Assembly (NCBI GenBank): GCA_016707685.1
Contig: JADJHE010000007.1
Coordinates: 1-64,000 of the forward strand
Direction of reading: 5' to 3'
Length of the DNA: 64,000 bases
From: Bacteroidota bacterium
Lineage (GTDB): Bacteria > Bacteroidota > Bacteroidia > 2-12-FULL-35-15
This document shows, in pieces, positions 35,651 to 45,758 of this stretch; position 1 is the first letter of the stretch; the number at the start of each line of letters is the position of its first letter. The notes under the pieces are model-generated. The model was given only the letters and a program-made list of their open reading frames with translations, searched no databases and was not told the DNA's origin. Position numbers and translations under genes: made by a program.

Positions 35651-36230
35651 TTAATACGAAATTTTATAGTTTATTCCCCAAGAGGAAGCATACGTCTCAA
35701 TGCTTTCTAGTCCAATTTTTTTTCTTCTAATATTTATATTGCGTTCATCTATTATGGGTGAAATAAAGTATTCTCCAGTGTTTTGATTTGTTTCAACTTG
35801 GGTTCCATATAGTTGTTTGCCTGTATTTGCTAAGGAAACTCGGTCTTCTAAAAACACCCATGATTTGCCTGATAATTTGCCATCAATTACTGCTTTTCTA
35901 ACCATTGGTAAGTATTTTCGTTGTATAGAAATATGTGAATGTTGGAGTACTAATAAAATTGTTTCAGAACCAGATTCTCCAATCGAATCTGGGTGAGGCC
36001 AACCGTAATTGTGTAATAATTTTTCAATCTTCCATAAATTTAATGCATCATTTTGTGCTTGATTTAGCATCCCTATCGTTGTAGTGTCGGTTCGATGCTC
36101 TTGGTCTTTTATAACGAATATTATTTAATTCCTTTACTATAGAATCATTTAGACTGTTTTTATTAATGCGATAGTTTTTTGTTTAGTATTTATTACAGGA
36201 TAGAAAATTAATTGTTAAAATTATAAACAT
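35651..36230 (-). CDS. DUF6624-like lipoprotein (frameshifted)
   Basis: The clean 139-codon part (35651-36070) reads LWKIEKLLHNYGWPHPDSIG, LVLQHSHISIQRKYLPMVRK, VFLEDRVSLANTGKQLYGTQ and NIRRKKIGLESIETY, which matches the DUF6624 pattern I remember. It lacks the expected N-terminus. Upstream I can read KDQEHRTDTTTIG in the same frame, then after a shift near 36105 LNDSIVKELNNIRYK, and after another near 36185 a lipoprotein-like leader MFIILTINFLSCNKY starting around ATG 36230. The joined protein is about 193 residues. Function unknown. Confidence 0.65.
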
Positions 36231-36302
36231 CAACAACCATTTTTTTCAGCTAATCAAAAGTATACTTTTCATTTATTTTTTGTAAATGGTTTATTAATCA
36301 CT

Positions 36303-36336
36303 TAAAAAAAGCAGTCCGTTTTCTCGCTTTTTTTGT
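36303..36336 (-). terminator. Probable terminator after gldJ
   Basis: On the minus strand AAAAAAAGC pairs with GCTTTTTTT around a 13-base loop, with a T-run at the end. The stem is mostly A-T, so it is a modest candidate, but it lies about 20 bases after the gldJ stop. Confidence 0.5.
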
Positions 36337-36352
36337 TAAATATGTTTGTGTA

Positions 36353-37891
36353 TTAATTTCCTAAACCAATTGGGCTACCCACACGTGTCATAGCACAACG
36401 GAATCCAATCCATGCAGTTGACTGACGTTGATCCAAGAATCTTCTTGTACCTGGCACCATCCAATATGCACGATCTTTCCAGCTACCACCTTTATAAACA
36501 CGCGCTTTATCGTTAATCATAGAGGTTACACTGTATTCGTACATACCATTACTTTCTGCTTTTCCTACTGCTGCAGCATCCCAAGGCGCATCCCAAGCTC
36601 CACCATTTAATCCTACTGCTTGTGATTGAACATCACCATCTAAATAGTTAATGTTATCAGCATATTTGTAGTTTCTACGCTCATCCAAGTTGTCATCTGG
36701 AACTGCAATGCTAACATCTCTCCAACGCACCATACCTGGTATGCTTACGATATTACTATCAGCATCGTATTTAATTGTATCGTTAATCATGATACCATCA
36801 ACATCGCGCTCTTGTGTTTTAAATACGTTACCGCGGAACGGACGGAAATCAGCTTTGTCTTCAGGTGATAAAGGACGGTAAACATCCATTACCCATTCTG
36901 AAACGTTACCAGCCATGTTATACAAGCCGTAATCGTTTGGCCAATAAGAGAATACTGGAGTTGTAATATCACCGGCATCATTTAACTGACCAGCAACACC
37001 CATCATATCACCATTACTTCTTTGGTAGTTAGCCATAATTTGACCTAAATATTTTGAATCTGGGTTACGAACACCAGCACCATTCCAAGGATATAATCTT
37101 CTGTCGGTAATACGTTCACCAATAGTGTTTCCAATTAAACCATAAGCAGCATATTCCCACTCAGCTTCTGTTGGTAGACGGTAACGTGGTAAGAAGATAC
37201 CATCTTCCATACGCACTAAACGGTCGCCACCATTTGGACTCATAGAAGGAATTGGTGTTAAAACCGTTCCTTGCCATTTACCAGCTAAATATTGATCTGT
37301 ATTAAAATATACGTTTTCGTCAGGAGTAGGATTGTGTTCTAAGATACCTTCACGAATCAAGATAAACTCATTTACACGGTCAGTTCTCCAAGCACAAAAA
37401 TCGGATGCTTGTAACCAGTTGATACCAACAACAGGATAATCTCTGTAAGATGGATGTCTTAAATAATATTCAACGTATGGTTCGTTGTATGCTAAACGAT
37501 CGCGCCAAACCAATGTATCTGGCATTGCTTTTTTAACAACATCATAATAGTTAGGACCAAATACATTATTTGTCCAATACAAGTACTCTAAGTAATCTAA
37601 GTTTCTAACCTCTGTTTGATCCATATAAAATGAAGAAACAGTTACACGTCTTGGAATTGTATTCCAATCGTAAGTAACATCTTGTTCAGCTCTTCCCATT
37701 GTAAATGTACCACCTTGTACAAGTACTAAACCTGGACCTGTTTCTTGCTCTTCGTAAGGAACAACTTCAAATCCACCATTTTTTGGGTTGTTATACTCCC
37801 AAGCAGTAACAGGTGAGCGTTCTTTTTGACAAGAAACTAACGTTGCAACGGTTGCGCCAATTACAAGTATTTTGCTTGATACTTTTTTCAT
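36353..37891 (-). CDS. gldJ: Gliding motility/T9SS lipoprotein GldJ
   Basis: This 512-residue protein has a lipoprotein signal (ATLVSCQKE, Cys 21) and a formylglycine-generating-enzyme (SUMF1/FGE-sulfatase) fold. Matches to GldJ include GLVLVQGGTFTMGRAEQD, SFYMDQTEVRNLDYLEYL, PDTLVWRDRLAYNEPYVEYY, RTDRVNEF, YRLPTEAEWEYAAYGLIG, NMAGNVSEWVMDVYRP, ARVYKGGSWKDRAYW and IGFRCAMTRVGS. GldJ is needed for gliding and stabilises GldK of the T9SS in Flavobacterium. In that genus gldJ sits beside porU and porV, as here, though here on the opposite strand. It is downstream of a porP/sprF-type gene in the same operon. Start ATG 37891; uninterrupted. Confidence 0.9.
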   Translation of the reverse strand: MKKVSSKILVIGATVATLVSCQKERSPVTAWEYNNPKNGGFEVVPYEEQETGPGLVLVQGGTFTMGRAEQDVTYDWNTIPRRVTVSSFYMDQTEVRNLDYLEYLYWTNNVFGPNYYDVVKKAMPDTLVWRDRLAYNEPYVEYYLRHPSYRDYPVVGINWLQASDFCAWRTDRVNEFILIREGILEHNPTPDENVYFNTDQYLAGKWQGTVLTPIPSMSPNGGDRLVRMEDGIFLPRYRLPTEAEWEYAAYGLIGNTIGERITDRRLYPWNGAGVRNPDSKYLGQIMANYQRSNGDMMGVAGQLNDAGDITTPVFSYWPNDYGLYNMAGNVSEWVMDVYRPLSPEDKADFRPFRGNVFKTQERDVDGIMINDTIKYDADSNIVSIPGMVRWRDVSIAVPDDNLDERRNYKYADNINYLDGDVQSQAVGLNGGAWDAPWDAAAVGKAESNGMYEYSVTSMINDKARVYKGGSWKDRAYWMVPGTRRFLDQRQSTAWIGFRCAMTRVGSPIGLGN

Positions 37892-37944
37892 TGTGTTATT
37901 TTTGGTTGATGTAATTTAAAACTTAAAATCTTTATTATTATTGT

Positions 37945-38901
37945 TTAGAACGAAGGACAACTTACAGTTCTAAATTTTTTCTTTTTCGGTTTACACTCAA
38001 ATTGAAGTGAAAAAGATACCTCATGAGATCCTGCTGTAGCATTTGTTAATTTAGAAACAGTTACATCGTAGCTGTATCCAATTTTAAAGAAATGTTGAGT
38101 GAATCCAATCAAAGCAATAAATGAATCTTGGTTTCTGTACCAAAGACCACCTACAATAGAACCTCTGTTTACATAAACACCTAAGTTTAATTGTTGAAAA
38201 TCTTGTTGTTTTTGGTACAATACGTTTGGAGAAATGTATGTTTCGTTTCCTTTGTCACCAACTGGTAAAACAGCACCAGCATGACCTGTAATTTTCATTG
38301 GTAATTTACTTGGTCCAATTAATCCTTCATCTGGTTGTGTTAAATGATGAGCAGCAAAACCAAAGAAATAACGTTTGCTATATCCTAATAAACCAACTGA
38401 TAAATCGACATTTGATTTTTTAGATAAACCTGGTACTTCATTCGTGTTGTAAACAAAACCTCTTCTTTCATCAATCATATCACCAAACGTTAGTTTACTC
38501 CAGTCGATACTTTTTTGGAAATAAGCGGCTTGAAATCCGAATTTCATTGAAAACTCTCTATTAATATTCAATTGGTAAGAATACATTGCAGCAACATTTG
38601 TTGTTGTTAATGTCCCTTGTCCAGCTTTATCGTTGGTAACCAATAAACCTAATCCACCTGCCAATGCATCAAAATGTTGATCATACGAAGCTGAATAAGT
38701 AACATAGGTTCCAGAAATTGCTGGCCATTGATTTCTGTAATTTAAATTCACACGCGGACATCTTGCAGTTCCTGCAAATGCCGGATTAAGATAAAGTGGA
38801 TTTGCGTAGAACTGAGTAAACTCAGGGTCTTGAGCAAATAAGTTTTCACTTATTCCTAGAGAAAATAACACAGTTAAAATTAAAACAATACGCTTTAACA
38901 T
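37945..38901 (-). CDS. PorP/SprF-family type IX secretion membrane protein
   Basis: This 318-residue protein has a signal peptide (SENLFAQDPE) followed by the family opening FTQFYANPLYLNPAFAGT and RVNLNYRNQWPAI, YVTYSASYDQHFDALAGGLG and LTTTNVAAMYSYQLNINREF. The rest is beta-barrel strands. PorP/SprF proteins sit in the outer membrane and anchor T9SS or SprB-like adhesin C-termini. The C-terminus (ECKPKKKKFRTVSCPSF) is basic with two Cys. It precedes gldJ by 53 bases and has a good promoter about 130 bases upstream. Confidence 0.9.
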   Translation of the reverse strand: MLKRIVLILTVLFSLGISENLFAQDPEFTQFYANPLYLNPAFAGTARCPRVNLNYRNQWPAISGTYVTYSASYDQHFDALAGGLGLLVTNDKAGQGTLTTTNVAAMYSYQLNINREFSMKFGFQAAYFQKSIDWSKLTFGDMIDERRGFVYNTNEVPGLSKKSNVDLSVGLLGYSKRYFFGFAAHHLTQPDEGLIGPSKLPMKITGHAGAVLPVGDKGNETYISPNVLYQKQQDFQQLNLGVYVNRGSIVGGLWYRNQDSFIALIGFTQHFFKIGYSYDVTVSKLTNATAGSHEVSFSLQFECKPKKKKFRTVSCPSF

Positions 38902-39032
38902 AATAAACCAGTTTTATATGGGACACAATTATACATCTTTTTTTCAATAAAGTTTCACTTTTACGAAAATATTACACAATATTACTTGCAACAATTCGTT
39001 TTATTTTTGTTGAAATAGATACAAACGAAACA

Positions 39033-39062
39033 CAAATTTAACTAAAAAAAAATATAATCCAA
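39033..39062 (-). promoter_or_regulatory. Complete promoter for the porP-type/gldJ operon (TTG-N19-TAAATTTG)
   Basis: On the minus strand TTG (39062-39060) is followed after exactly 19 bases by TAAATTTG (39040-39033), the canonical Bacteroidota promoter. It would give a leader of about 125 bases for the gene starting at 38901. A plus-strand TAAATTTG (39084-39091) lies just beyond it facing porU. Confidence 0.6.
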
Positions 39063-39083
39063 GTTTTAAACCCCAATTTTAGT

Positions 39084-39091
39084 TAAATTTG
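39084..39091 (+). promoter_or_regulatory. Promoter -7 box for porU (TAAATTTG)
   Basis: TAAATTTG matches TAnnTTTG and lies 21 bases before the porU ATG at 39113. No TTG is at the canonical distance upstream. Confidence 0.45.
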
Positions 39092-39112
39092 ACATCCAAT
39101 TTTAGTGAAAAT

Positions 39113-42100
39113 ATGAGAATAAAATTGCTTTTTTTGAGTGCATTCTTTGCCCTAAATTTTGCTTTTGCGCAAGTAAAAGTCAAAAAATATTGGCTATTCA
39201 ATAGCTTGGGATGGGGTAAGTACAGAGAAATTGTGGCTACCGATTTCTTAAATTTATTAAGTTTTAGGTGCTCAATACACATTGAGGATTCCTTTTTACC
39301 TCGATTTTTTCAAAAAACGGCCTTATCAGCCGATGTATAGGCTCTTTCTCCGTAAAATTGACAAGTGAGTCTTATACTCCCCTTATTGCTAGCGAGTTAC
39401 CATCAAAGACTATTCTAAAAAAAATGCAATATTACAATCACGACTCCATTTTAAATTCCAAAGGAACTAAAAAGGGTGTTTTTCCTTTATTCCACTTCGA
39501 AAAATCCTTTAACCGGTCAAATTGAAAAAATTAGTCTCCTCTAAATTTGTTGTCGAATACGACTATGATACTAAATCCGTGATTCGTGCAGCTGTTTACT
39601 CAGCTAATTCGGTTTTAAAAACAGGTGATTGGTATAAAATTTCCATTTATAAAGATGGTATTTATAAAATTGATCATGCTTTTTTAGAAAGTTTGGGAAT
39701 TGATATGTCGACACTTGATCCTCGAAATATTCGTGTTTATGGCAATGGCGGAACAATGTTACCTGAATTAAATTCCGATCCGCATTTGGATGATTTGGTT
39801 GAAAATGCAATTGTTGTGAATGGAGAGTCGGATGGTGTTTTTGATCCAAGTGATTATGTTTTGTTTTATGGGAAATCATCTTCTAAATGGGAATACAGTT
39901 TGTCTGGAAGATGTCCTGATTTTTTTGCATGATGAGCATTTGTTTTCCGATTCAGCGTATTATTTTATCTAATTTCGATTTAGGATTAGGTAAACGAATT
40001 CAGAATGTTAGTTCTTTGCAACCCTGCAACACTACAGCTGTTTACATTTGATGATTATGCAATTCATGAAACGGAATCTGTAAATTTTATAAAATCGGGC
40101 AGACAATGGTTTGGTGAATTGTTTGACAATATTTCTTCGTATAATTTTTCTTTTTCATTTCCGAATATTGTAACGAGCTCACCAGTAAAAGTAAAAGTAG
40201 CATTAGCTTCTCGGTTAGTACAGTCAGGTTCGTCAAGTAATGCGAGCTATTCAATTACAAGTGGCTCAGGAAGTTCATCATTATCTATTCCAAGTGTGGA
40301 TGGTAGTGTTTATTCTGATTACGCTCGTATTGCATCAACATGTTATACTTACAATCCAGCAAGTTCTGTAGTTACAGTAAATGTGACTAAACAAACTGCC
40401 AATGCACAAGCCTGGTTGGATTACATTGTAGTAAATGCGCGAAGAAATTTGATAATGAGTGGTTCTCAAATGCATTTTAGAGATGCACATTCCATTGGTG
40501 CAGGGAATGTAGCGCAGTACAATTTAGCGAGCAATAGTTTTATTCAGGTTTGGGATTTTGAGATGTTACAAATGTATCCAATCAAGTTCTTTCAGTTTCT
40601 GGAACCAACTATCAGTTTTCAATGCCTTCCGATACAATTAAAAGAATATTTTGGATTTTCGGGTGCAAGTTATTTGAGTCCTTCAAAATTGGGGAAGAAT
40701 AGAAATCAAGATTTGCATGGAATTGCTCAAAAAGATTACATCATTGTTACCCATCCTGATTTTTATGACGAAGCCGTTCGTTTAGCACTTTATCACGAAA
40801 ATGCAGACACACTATCAACTGTTGTTGTAACTCCTCAACAAATTTATAATGAATTTTCTTCTGGTTCTAGAGACATTTCTGCGATAAGAAATTTTGTAAA
40901 AATGTTTTACGATAGAGCAGCAACAGCATCCGAACGTCCAAAATATTTATTATTGATGGGAGATGGTTCTTTTGAAAATAAAAAAAACTATTTAGGAAAC
41001 ACGAATTTTATTCCTACTTACCAATCGTATAACTCAACCATATTAACTCAGTCGTATGTATCGGATGATTATTTTGGTTTGCTAGATGATGACGAAGGTT
41101 TGTTTGGATCAGATGCTGTAGATATTGGTGTTGGTCGTTTTCCTGTTAAGTCCAAATCGGAGGCTGTTGCATGCGTAAATAAAGTTTTAGATTATACACG
41201 AACTGGGTTCGATTATACTGCTATATCAAATGCTTGTACTTCGGGTTTGGCATCCTCTTCACCTTTTGGCGATTGGCGCAATGTAATCACATTTGTAGGC
41301 GATGATGAGGATGGTGGATTACATCAAAAGGATGCAGACAAGTTGGCTACATTGGTAGACACAAGCTATAACAATTACAATATTGACAAAATTTACCTGG
41401 ATGCATTTGTTCAGGAATCAACACCCGGTGGACAGCGTTTTCCTGCAGCGAAAGAGGCAATCAATAAGCGAATGGAAAAAGGATGTTTGATTTGGAATTA
41501 TACAGGACATGGAGGAGAGTTAGGCTTAGCGCATGAACGCGTTGTGGAAGTGGCGGATGTTAACAATTGGACAAATATTAATAATTTACTACTTGTGTTT
41601 ACTGCTACTTGCGAATTTACACATTACGATGATCCTGAAAGAACTTCCGCTAGGAGAGATGGTGTTTTTAAATCCTTAAGGTGGTGGAATTGCAATGTTT
41701 AGTACGGTTCGTGTTGTTTTTGCGGGCCTAATTTTTTATTGAATCAGGAGTTTTACAGAGCCTTAGAAACGCAAGTTGATGGGGCAATGCCTCGCTTAGG
41801 AGACTTGTATTATGAAATGAAAAACACTTCTGTTGGAACTTCACTGAACAGTAGAAACTTTACATTGATTGGTGATCCTGCTTTGCGTTTAGCATATCCA
41901 AAGCATAAAATTTCAACAGATTCAATAAATGCTGTAGCTGTTACTGCTTTTCGCTGGATACGATTCGAGCGTTATCTACCATTACGATTAGCGGTTTGTA
42001 AGAGATAAAAAAACAATGCCATGTTAAGAAATTATAATGGAATTTTATATCCTACTGTTTTTGATAAATCTCAAAATGTAAATACCTTATCAAACGATGG

Positions 42101-42973
42101 ATCAGCAACACCACCTTTTACATTTAAATTGCAAAAAAATATTTTGTACAAAGGGAAAGTAAGTGTTGTTAATAGTTATTTCAGTTACACATTTATTGTT
42201 CCTAAAGATATTTTATACAATTATGGTATTGGCCGAATTAGTTATTATGCTCAAAATGGAACTGAGGATGGAGCAGGTTATTATGAAAAAATTATAATTG
42301 GTGGAACCGATAATTCAGCGCCATTGGATACAAAAGGACCAGATGTAAGTTTGTATTTAAATGATGATAAGTTTGTATTTGGTGGAATTACTGATGAAAC
42401 ACCTGATTTGTTTGCAAAAATAAAAGATGATAATGGTGTTAATACTGTTGGAAATGGTATTGGACATGATATTACTGCTGTGCTGGATGCAAATACCGAA
42501 AATTCAATTGTATTAAATGATTATTACCAAGCGGATTTGAATAGTTATAAATCAGGAACAATTCGCTATCCCTATTCTGCAATTTCAGAAGGACAACATT
42601 CATTAACATTAAAAGTATGGGATGTGTACAATAACTCCTCACAAACCTATACAGAGTTTGTTGTTGCAAAATCAGCTGATATGGCCCTAAGTTAATCCAT
42701 TTACTACAAAAACGCAATTTTATTTTGAGCACAATCAATGTTGTCAGACATTAGAGGTAGAATTACAAGATTTTTACGATATCAGGTAAACTGGTAAAAA
42801 CGATAACTGATTTTGTTACAGCAGAAGGCAATCGTTCGAATCCAATTAATTGGGATGGCAGAGATGATTTTGGTGATAAAATAGGGAAGGGCGTTTATAT
42901 TTATCGTTTGAAAGTAAAAAATAGTCAAGGTAGTTCAGCAGAGCAAATAGAAAAGCTTGTAATTTTAAATTAA
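39113..42973 (+). pseudogene. porU: Type IX secretion sortase PorU, gingipain-like (about ten frameshifts)
   Basis: It starts at ATG 39113 with signal peptide MRIKLLFLSAFFALNFAFA and reads KKYWLFNSLGWGKY and IVATDFLNLLSF before the first break near 39265. Further pieces are YTLRIPFYLDFFKKRPYQPM; then GDWYKISIYKDGIYKIDHAF (39522-39925); then a long clean block, 40010-41690, with the C25 peptidase domain: MGDGSFENKKNYLG, WNYTGHGGELGLAHERV (catalytic His) and LLVFTATCEFTHYDDPE (catalytic Cys). Pieces at 41739-41950, 42021-42690 and 42700-42973 complete it, ending in a FlgD-Ig-like segment, INWDGRDDFGDKIGKGVYIY. PorU cleaves sorting domains and links exported proteins to the surface. The sequence quality, not biology, is the likelier cause of the breaks. 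Confidence 0.85.
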
Positions 42974-43006
42974 TTAGTACTTTAGCAATCCTAAAAAAAT
43001 AGTCGG

Positions 43007-44257
43007 ATGAATTATTTTAATAAATATAGTATTTGTGCAGTAGCAACATTGTTTACAATTTCAGTTGGTAATACTATTGTTGCGCAGTCAAATCAAAATC
43101 AGCGAGCAAACGTAGTTCAATTAAATACCATTACTCCAGCCGTTCCATTTTTGCTAATTACACCTGACTCACGTGCTGGTGGTATGGGTGATGTAGGAGT
43201 TGCATCCTCTCCTGATGTAAATTCGATACATTGGAATGCATCTAAGTTGGCATTTGTAGATAAAAAAATAGGTATTGGTGTTTCGTATACACCTTGGTTA
43301 AGAGCCTTGGTGCCGGATATTAACTTGGCATACTTGTCGGGTTATTACAAAACCAAAAAGCGTGGTACAATTGCAGCGTCCTTGCGTTATTTTTCATTGG
43401 GTGATATCACCTTTACAGATAATAACGGAAATACAACTGGTCAATTTAGACCCAATGAATTTGCAGTAGATATTGCTTATGGAGTAAAATTATCAAAAAC
43501 ATTTTCTGCAGGTGGAGCTGTACGTTTTGTGAATTCAAATCTTACAGGTGGTGCTTTGGTGGAAGGTTCGCAAACAAAAGCAGGAAGATCTATTGCTGTG
43601 GATGTTTCAGCAACCTACAGAAATGAAAAAATAAAATTACAGGATAAAAAAGCAATTGCTACTGTTGGTTTAAATATTTCAAATATTGGAAATAAAATGT
43701 CGTATTCCGACAGAGGTGGAAAAAATAGTGCAAATTTTATTCCCATCAACATGCGTTTGGGAGCAGGATTAGCAGTGCAGTTGGATGACTATAACAGTAT
43801 TGCGATTATGGCCGATATCAATAAATTATTGGTTCCTACTCCTCCGGTTTATCAGTTAGATACAAATGGTGCAGTTGTTTATAAAGGTGGTGAGCCTGTT
43901 ATTTTATCGGGTAAAGATCCAAACAGAGGTGTAGCAGAAGGAATGTTTGGCTCATTCAACGATGCACCAGGTGGAAGCAAAGAAGAGTTGAGAGAAATTA
44001 ATTATTCGGTAGGATTAGAATATTGGTACAATCATTTGTTTGCTGTTCGTATGGGTTACTTTTACGAGCATCCAACAAAAGGAAATCGTCAGTACTTTAC
44101 ATTAGGAGCTGGTGTAAAATACAATGTATTCGGATTGGATTTTGCATATCTGATTCCAACACAACAACGTAATCCTTTAGAAAACACTTTACGCTTTACA
44201 CTCACATTCGACTTTGATGCATTCAAAGCACAGAATGATGAGAAAGCAGCAGAATAA
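43007..44257 (+). CDS. porV: Type IX secretion outer-membrane protein PorV (LptO)
   Basis: This 416-residue protein has a signal peptide (GNTIVAQSNQ), then FLLITPDSRAGGMGDVGVAS and NSIHWNASKLAFVDKKIGIG, the FadL-like N-terminal signature of PorV, followed by barrel strands and LRFTLTFDFDAF at the end. PorV shuttles substrates from the SprA translocon to the PorU sortase. It starts 33 bases after the porU stop and is uninterrupted, in contrast to porU. A strong terminator follows. Confidence 0.93.
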   Translation: MNYFNKYSICAVATLFTISVGNTIVAQSNQNQRANVVQLNTITPAVPFLLITPDSRAGGMGDVGVASSPDVNSIHWNASKLAFVDKKIGIGVSYTPWLRALVPDINLAYLSGYYKTKKRGTIAASLRYFSLGDITFTDNNGNTTGQFRPNEFAVDIAYGVKLSKTFSAGGAVRFVNSNLTGGALVEGSQTKAGRSIAVDVSATYRNEKIKLQDKKAIATVGLNISNIGNKMSYSDRGGKNSANFIPINMRLGAGLAVQLDDYNSIAIMADINKLLVPTPPVYQLDTNGAVVYKGGEPVILSGKDPNRGVAEGMFGSFNDAPGGSKEELREINYSVGLEYWYNHLFAVRMGYFYEHPTKGNRQYFTLGAGVKYNVFGLDFAYLIPTQQRNPLENTLRFTLTFDFDAFKAQNDEKAAE

Positions 44258-44259
44258 TA

Positions 44260-44292
44260 AAAAATCATCCCGCAATTAGCGGGATTTTTTTT
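44260..44292 (+). terminator. Rho-independent terminator after porV
   Basis: ATCCCGC (44267-44273) pairs with GCGGGAT (44279-44285) around AATTA, followed by eight T. Confidence 0.9.
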
Positions 44293-44317
44293 GAATAACA
44301 AAAGAGAATAATTCATT

Positions 44318-44797
44318 ATGAAAATAAAAGTAGGATTTGGTTTTGATGTCCATCAATTACAAGAGGGAAGAGATTTGTGGTTGGGCGGTGTAAAGTTAGA
44401 TGCAGTAAAAGGAGCACTTGGGCATTCTGATGCCGATGTTTTAATTCATGCTATTTGTGATGCTTTACTTGGCGCTGCAGGCATGCGCGATATCGGTTTT
44501 CATTTTCCAGATACATCGGGTGAGTTTAAAGGAATTGATAGTAAAATTTTATTAAAACGTGTAGTTGAATTATTGAAACAAGAAAATTATTCGATAGGAA
44601 ATATTGATTGTTCGTTGGTTTTAGAAAAACCAAAAATTAATCCACACATAGAAGTGATGAAAGAAACACTTGCTATGGTAATGGGAATTGATAAAACGGA
44701 TATTGGAATAAAAGCAACGACTAATGAAAAGTTGGGCTATGTGGGTAGGGAAGAAGGCGTTTGCGCTTATGCAGTGGCATTGATACAAAAAGGCTAA
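44318..44797 (+). CDS. ispF: 2-C-methyl-D-erythritol 2,4-cyclodiphosphate synthase
   Basis: This 159-residue enzyme of the MEP isoprenoid pathway forms the cyclic diphosphate with release of CMP. Motifs: KVGFGFDVHQL (metal-binding Asp and His), GALGHSDADVLIHAICDALL (third metal His), DIGFHFPDTSGEFKGIDS, GNIDCSLVLEKPKINPHI and TNEKLGYVGREEGVCAYAVA. Start ATG 44318. Confidence 0.97.
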   Translation: MKIKVGFGFDVHQLQEGRDLWLGGVKLDAVKGALGHSDADVLIHAICDALLGAAGMRDIGFHFPDTSGEFKGIDSKILLKRVVELLKQENYSIGNIDCSLVLEKPKINPHIEVMKETLAMVMGIDKTDIGIKATTNEKLGYVGREEGVCAYAVALIQKG

Positions 44798-44827
44798 TGA
44801 AATTTCATTAGCCTTTTCCTTTTTTAA
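44788..44827. terminator. Bidirectional terminator between ispF and thyA
   Basis: AAGGCTAATGAAA (44790-44802) is followed directly by its complement TTTCATTAGCCTT (44803-44815) and a T-rich tail. The ispF stop codon lies within the stem. It separates convergent ispF and thyA. Confidence 0.9.
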
Positions 44828-45618
44828 ACAGCAACCGCTGCTTTGATATGTGGATGAGGATCGTATCCTTCCAATGTGAAATCTTCGAATTTAAATCCAA
44901 AAATATCTTTTACTTCAGGGTTGATTTTTAGTGTTGGTAATTTTCTAAAATCACGACTTAGCTGAAGTTTTGCTTGGTCGATATGATTGGAGTAGAGGTG
45001 AGCATCGCCAAGTGTATGAATAAATTCACCTGGTTTTAAATTACAAACTTGAGCCATCATCAACGTTAAAATTGCGTATGATGCAATGTTGAAGGGTACT
45101 CCCAAAAAGATATCAGCACTGCGTTGATACAACTGACAACTTAGTTTTCCATCCGCAACATAAAACTGAAAAAAAGCATGGCAAGGAGGTAATTTCATTT
45201 TGTCGATTTCACCAACATTCCAAGCACTTACAATCATTCGTCTGCTATCTGGATTTGTTTTTATTTGATTCACAACTTGTGTTATTTGGTCAATGGTTCT
45301 ACCATCTGCAGCTTGCCAACTGCGCCATTGAGAGCCATAAACAGGTCCAAGATTTCCATTTTCATCTGCCCATTCATCCCAAATGCTTACACCATTATCT
45401 TTTAAATATTTGATATTGGTCTCGCCTTTAAGAAACCAAAGTAATTCATGTAAAATTGATTTTAAGTGCAATTTTTTAGTTGTAAGCATTGGGAACCCCT
45501 CTTGTAAATCAAATCGCATTTGGTAGCCAAATACGCTGATGGTGCCTGTTCCTGTTCTGTCGGTTTTGGTTGCTCCAATGTCCAACACATGTTGCATTAA
45601 ATCGTGATATTGTTTCAT
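44824..45618 (-). CDS. thyA: Thymidylate synthase
   Basis: This 264-residue enzyme methylates dUMP to dTMP using methylene-tetrahydrofolate. Motifs: DRTGTGTISVFGYQMRFDL, HLKSILHELLWFLKGETN, GPVYGSQWRSW, DSRRMIVSAWN, LPPCHAFFQFYVADGKL (catalytic Cys), QRSADIFLGVPFNIASYA and GDAHLYSNHIDQA. Start ATG 45618; length equals the E. coli enzyme. Confidence 0.98.
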   Translation of the reverse strand: MKQYHDLMQHVLDIGATKTDRTGTGTISVFGYQMRFDLQEGFPMLTTKKLHLKSILHELLWFLKGETNIKYLKDNGVSIWDEWADENGNLGPVYGSQWRSWQAADGRTIDQITQVVNQIKTNPDSRRMIVSAWNVGEIDKMKLPPCHAFFQFYVADGKLSCQLYQRSADIFLGVPFNIASYAILTLMMAQVCNLKPGEFIHTLGDAHLYSNHIDQAKLQLSRDFRKLPTLKINPEVKDIFGFKFEDFTLEGYDPHPHIKAAVAV

Positions 45619-45758
45619 TAGTTGAATTTAAACGATTAAAAAAATGAATGAGGAAAAAAATATTCCGAATACAGTTTCGAATAGCAAAAGTAGAAAATGG
45701 ACAAATTGTAGCAGAAAATTAGACGCTCAAGTTTTACAATTTATATCAACAAAAGTTA

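Noticed and set aside
36341..36348. Plus-strand TATGTTTG as a promoter
   Set aside because: It points into the 3' end of gldJ on the other strand with no plus-strand gene behind it; chance matches to TAnnTTTG are expected in AT-rich DNA.
39079..39340. A separate small secreted gene before porU
   Set aside because: The sequence is the signal peptide and first part of PorU; conserved text resumes in other frames directly after each break.
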